From Actinomycetota bacterium (GTDB lineage Bacteria > Actinomycetota > Actinomycetes > Actinomycetales > Microbacteriaceae), in contig RFNI01000176.1 in assembly GCA_009927245.1 (NCBI GenBank), forward strand, positions 1 through 8,779: DNA of 8,779 nt. Reading direction: 5' to 3'. Made by a program: the position numbers and the translations under genes. Numbering within the stretch: the first letter of the stretch is position 1; the number at the start of each line of letters is the position of its first letter. Positions 6,244 to 8,779 of the stretch are shown here, piece after piece. The notes below the pieces were generated by a model. The model saw only the letters and a program-made list of their open reading frames with translations, searched no databases and had not been told where the DNA came from.

Positions 6244-7182
6244 CTAATCCTCAAATAGGGGGACTTGGCTCTCTATTCCAACAATTGACGGTCCTGCTCC
6301 CGGACGCTTAGCCAAATGGACTACATACAGCTCACCAGGCTTCATAGTCTGGGCTTGCTTCAGCAGTTCTTTCTGCTCCTCATCGGCAAAAGCCCCAATT
6401 GCTTTCAAGATTGTCGGTAGGGCTGGTCGATGGCTACAAATCACCAAGCCACCGTTTTTCCTAGCGAATTTCTCAACTAACTTTCGAGCTCTCCTCGGGC
6501 TTAGCTTCTCGCCGCGTTCGCTTAGGAGAGTTCGCTTCACAAGACGCACGCTGTTGTGCTCAATGAATGGAGACACTGTCTCTATGCATCTCTTCCAACG
6601 ACTGGTTAGAACAGTCTTAGGCCCATAGGCAGCAAGGATATTGGTAAGTGCTGCTGCTTGCACTCTTCCAATTGGAAGTAATGGTCTAGTTGATTCGCCT
6701 CTGACCCAGTTTGCTCGAGGTGTTGCCTTCGCATGCCTGAGAACAATTAGGGGCTTGGTTTCAAGCTGGTCGTTAGAGTCCAATACCTGCAGCGTCTTTA
6801 GTGGATCAACATCATGCTTATAAGTCAGTTTCTTCTTCGCATCTGGGAGAGTGAACCACTCTAAAGAGCCAACTTCTTCATCTGGAACAAAGTTCTGCTG
6901 AGCTAAAGCTTTGTCTGTTACTTCAGCAGCCCAGTAGTGAACAATCTTGCGTTGGCCATTATCTAGCTTGTATTCGATTTCTTGAAGCTTTACTCCTAGG
7001 CAAACCTTTAGGCCAGTCTCTTCATGTATTTCACGAACAGCAGCTTCACTGATTGATTCGCCCTTGTCGAGCTTTCCTTTAGGCCAGCTCCAGTCATCGT
7101 ATCGATCACGGTGAATAAGCAATACCTTGAGCACGCCATTCTCTCGGCGCCAAAGCAGAGCGCCAGCAGCTTGAACAATCAT
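6244..7182 (-). CDS. mutT1: MutT1-like Nudix hydrolase fused to histidine phosphatase, 312 aa
   Basis: Two domains. The N-terminal Nudix hydrolase (about 1-135) has a complete Nudix box, G36-x5-E42-x7-R50-E-x2-E54-E55-x-G57-L58, which binds the divalent metal and pyrophosphate. The C-terminal histidine phosphatase (about 143-312) has the catalytic R149-H150-A in VLRHAKATPRANW, a second SRWKR motif (194-198) and the second histidine in CSHRPALP (H251). This domain pair and length match mycobacterial MutT1 (about 317 aa), which hydrolyses 8-oxo-dGTP and related nucleotides to limit oxidative mutation; diadenosine polyphosphates are also reported substrates. The ATG at 7182 overlaps the ppk stop in TAATG, and the ppk-mutT1 order is also seen in mycobacteria. 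No signal peptide, so cytosolic. The domain assignment is firm; exact substrate is inferred. Confidence 0.92.
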   Translation of the reverse strand: MIVQAAGALLWRRENGVLKVLLIHRDRYDDWSWPKGKLDKGESISEAAVREIHEETGLKVCLGVKLQEIEYKLDNGQRKIVHYWAAEVTDKALAQQNFVPDEEVGSLEWFTLPDAKKKLTYKHDVDPLKTLQVLDSNDQLETKPLIVLRHAKATPRANWVRGESTRPLLPIGRVQAAALTNILAAYGPKTVLTSRWKRCIETVSPFIEHNSVRLVKRTLLSERGEKLSPRRARKLVEKFARKNGGLVICSHRPALPTILKAIGAFADEEQKELLKQAQTMKPGELYVVHLAKRPGAGPSIVGIESQVPLFED

Positions 7183-8084
7183 TAAATCGTTCCGGCTTTC
7201 TTAGCTAGAACAGACTTCATGATCTGGTCTTGAACATCGATGTATTCAGTAGTTGCGATCTTGCCGCCATTCTTGAGCCAGACACCTTCTGGTGCAAGAT
7301 GCCAAGAGTGGGAAGTATCTGACATACCAAGGGCAAAGAGATTCTTCATCTCAGCTAGGTGATCTGCTTGTCTTAGTCGAACAAGAGTTTCAACTCTTCT
7401 GTCTAGGTTTCTGTGCATCATGTCAGCGGAGCCGATATAAACAATCGCGTCTCCAGCATTATCAAAACGGAAGACACGTGAGTGTTCTAGATATCTACCT
7501 AAGACAGAACGAACCTTGATGGTTTCACTTAAACCTGGAACGCCAGGACGAAGAGCACACATACCTCTAACCAAGATGTCAATTGGAACACCAGCTTGAG
7601 ATGCACGATAGAGCGAATCAATAATCTGTTCATCAACCAGTGAGTTCAACTTGATCTGGATGCCTGAAGACTTCCCTGCAATAGCATTAGCGGCTTCTGC
7701 ATCAATCAGCTGGGTTAGACCATGTCTTACTCCAACAGGAGACACAAGCAGTTCTTTAAACGAGAGATCTTCAGCGTAGGCAGATAGACGGTTGAAGAGC
7801 TTGGCAACGTCTTCACCAACTTCGTCGCGACTGGTTAGTAGTCCGTAGTCCTCGTAGAATCTTGCAGTCTTAGGGTTGTAGTTACCGGTACCAATGTGGC
7901 AGTAACGCTTGAGCTTGCCTTCTTCTTGGCGGATAACCAAAGCCAACTTACAGTGGGTCTTTAGTCCAACGATTCCGTAGACCACGTGAACACCAGCCTG
8001 CTCTAGCTTTCTAGCCCAACCGATGTTGTTCTCTTCATCAAAGCGAGCCTTGATTTCAACTAGAACTAGAACCTGCTTACCAGC
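7182..8084 (-). CDS. ppk: Polyphosphate kinase, C-terminal part in second frame
   Basis: Ppk makes inorganic polyphosphate reversibly from ATP. This frame resumes at about 8084 with AGKQVLVLVEIKARFDEENN and ends in TAA at 7182-7184. It holds most of the catalytic half: ARF (Mg-site arginine, E. coli R405), GLKTHCK with the autophosphorylated histidine (E. coli H435), GTGNYNPKTARFYEDYGLLT, GVPIDILVRGMCALRPGVPG, and YLEHSRVF with the second catalytic histidine (E. coli H592). The frame has no natural start: the first available GTG (7985) lies inside the domain, after the ARF motif. It is therefore the 3' part of the gene at 8066-8779, separated by one missing base. As written it could not give a full enzyme. 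Its stop overlaps the mutT1-like start. Confidence 0.93.
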   Translation of the reverse strand, partial: AGKQVLVLVEIKARFDEENNIGWARKLEQAGVHVVYGIVGLKTHCKLALVIRQEEGKLKRYCHIGTGNYNPKTARFYEDYGLLTSRDEVGEDVAKLFNRLSAYAEDLSFKELLVSPVGVRHGLTQLIDAEAANAIAGKSSGIQIKLNSLVDEQIIDSLYRASQAGVPIDILVRGMCALRPGVPGLSETIKVRSVLGRYLEHSRVFRFDNAGDAIVYIGSADMMHRNLDRRVETLVRLRQADHLAEMKNLFALGMSDTSHSWHLAPEGVWLKNGGKIATTEYIDVQDQIMKSVLAKKAGTI

Positions 8085-8779
8085 GCGGCAGCGCTGATAA
8101 GCGCATCAATAATCGGGGAGTCACCGCTGGTGCGATACAGAGTCTGCTTGATAGCAAAGACCTTAGGGTCTGTTGCTGCCTGCTCGATGAAAGCCTGCAC
8201 ACTGGTTGAGAAGGATTCGTAAGGGTGGTGCAAAAGCACATCACGCTGGCGCATTGCACTGAAGATGCTTCGACCTTCATCATTCGCTACCTGTAATTGA
8301 CGGTTAGTGATGATGCTGTGTGAAGGGTAGTGAAGCTCAGGTCGCTTCATGAATGCGATATCGCTCAAACCGGTTAGATCTAGTGGGCCTTCAAGAGAGT
8401 AAACATCTTCAGATTCAATGTCTAGTTCTTCTTTTAGGAGATCTAGAACCTCAGAGTCGATGGTGCTTGAAACTTCTAGACGAACAGCAGGACCGAATCT
8501 TCTTCTCTTTAGTTCTTCTTCTAGAGCTTTAAGTAGGTTCTCTGCTTCATCTTCATCAACATCAAGATCTTCGTTACGGGTAACGCGGAAGGTGTGGTGC
8601 TGAAGAACTTCCATTCCCTCGAAGAGTGAACCTAGGTGTTCACCGATGATTTCTTCTAGTGTTACAAACTTCACACCAGAACTAGCTCCTGGGACTCTAA
8701 CGAATCTAGGAAGTGTCGGTGGAACCTTGATACGAGCAAATAGTTTGTCTTCATTTTCTGGATGTCTGACCATAACGGC
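8066..8779 (-). CDS. ppk: Polyphosphate kinase, N-terminal/middle part in first frame (5' end outside window)
   Basis: The frame is open from the right edge (237 codons) to a TAG at 8066-8068. It begins inside the protein, at sequence like AVMVRHPENEDKLFARIKVP, which in full-length Ppk (about 700 aa) lies roughly 170-180 residues from the N-terminus. Family landmarks include VPPTLPRFV, FVTLEEIIGEHLGSLF, FRVTRNEDLDVDEDE, LLHHPYESF and IKQTLYRTSGDSPI, the last with the Mg-site arginine (E. coli R375). Just after DALISAA the frame runs into ALVSRF and stop, while the expected AGKQVLVLVE follows in the neighbouring frame. The true gene is thus one ORF from 7182 past the right edge with a frameshift at about 8085. 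Upstream promoter and start lie outside the window. Confidence 0.93.
   Translation of the reverse strand, partial: AVMVRHPENEDKLFARIKVPPTLPRFVRVPGASSGVKFVTLEEIIGEHLGSLFEGMEVLQHHTFRVTRNEDLDVDEDEAENLLKALEEELKRRRFGPAVRLEVSSTIDSEVLDLLKEELDIESEDVYSLEGPLDLTGLSDIAFMKRPELHYPSHSIITNRQLQVANDEGRSIFSAMRQRDVLLHHPYESFSTSVQAFIEQAATDPKVFAIKQTLYRTSGDSPIIDALISAAALVSRF
8083..8089 (-). other. Frameshift point in ppk (one base missing)
   Basis: On the minus strand the codons read GCC GCG CTG GTA where the family expects Ala-x-Ala-Gly-Lys-Gln. One added base, for example GCC GCG GCT GGT AAG, restores DALISAAAAGKQVLVLVE in a single frame. Coding on either side matches Ppk without gap, so the lesion is within a few bases of 8085. 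Confidence 0.8.

Noticed and set aside
8066..8089. Programmed ribosomal frameshift in ppk
   Set aside because: There is no slippery heptamer, Ppk is made from one frame in known bacteria, and a second similar lesion nearby points to error or decay.

Overview
The window looks like chromosome of a low-to-mid GC actinobacterium. The polyphosphate kinase gene ppk is followed directly by a MutT1-type Nudix/histidine-phosphatase fusion, a pair known from mycobacteria and relatives (Rv2984/Rv2985 in M. tuberculosis). Base composition is clearly below that of soil actinobacteria, and genes are packed tightly with overlapping stops and starts. A streamlined freshwater Microbacteriaceae-like organism would fit, but that placement is inference. 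No mobile element, CRISPR array, phage gene or replication origin was seen.

Layout from left to right. (1) 1-647, minus strand: 5' part of a gene for a secreted RTX-type (GGxGxD repeat) calcium-binding protein, running off the left edge. (2) 648-840: divergent intergenic region with a candidate promoter for the RTX gene. (3) 841-1396, plus strand: a 36-codon ORF with a good Shine-Dalgarno site, then a small conserved-type protein of unknown function with a CxxC motif. (4) 1407-1440: a hairpin that can act as terminator in both directions, between the plus-strand genes and the minus-strand tRNA. (5) 1446-1522, minus strand: tRNA-Lys(TTT). (6) 1569-8779, minus strand: a compact six-gene run in the order ppk (enters from the right edge), mutT1-like, DUF1684-like, SDR/DUF2867, EamA transporter, glpK. 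Within it, ppk/mutT1 and EamA/glpK overlap by one base in TAATG, DUF1684/SDR abut with no gap, and the other gaps are about 10 bases. This suggests one polycistronic unit that may read on into the tRNA-Lys region.

The gene set mixes polyphosphate synthesis (Ppk), nucleotide-pool sanitation (MutT1-like), glycerol phosphorylation (GlpK), a drug/metabolite-type exporter and two poorly characterised proteins. Nothing in the sequence shows them to be one pathway. The most notable observation is that two of the six operon genes, ppk and the DUF1684-like gene, are each broken by what looks like one missing base while the protein reads normally on both sides. This is either assembly or sequencing error, or very recent inactivation. 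No clearly new biological system was found.
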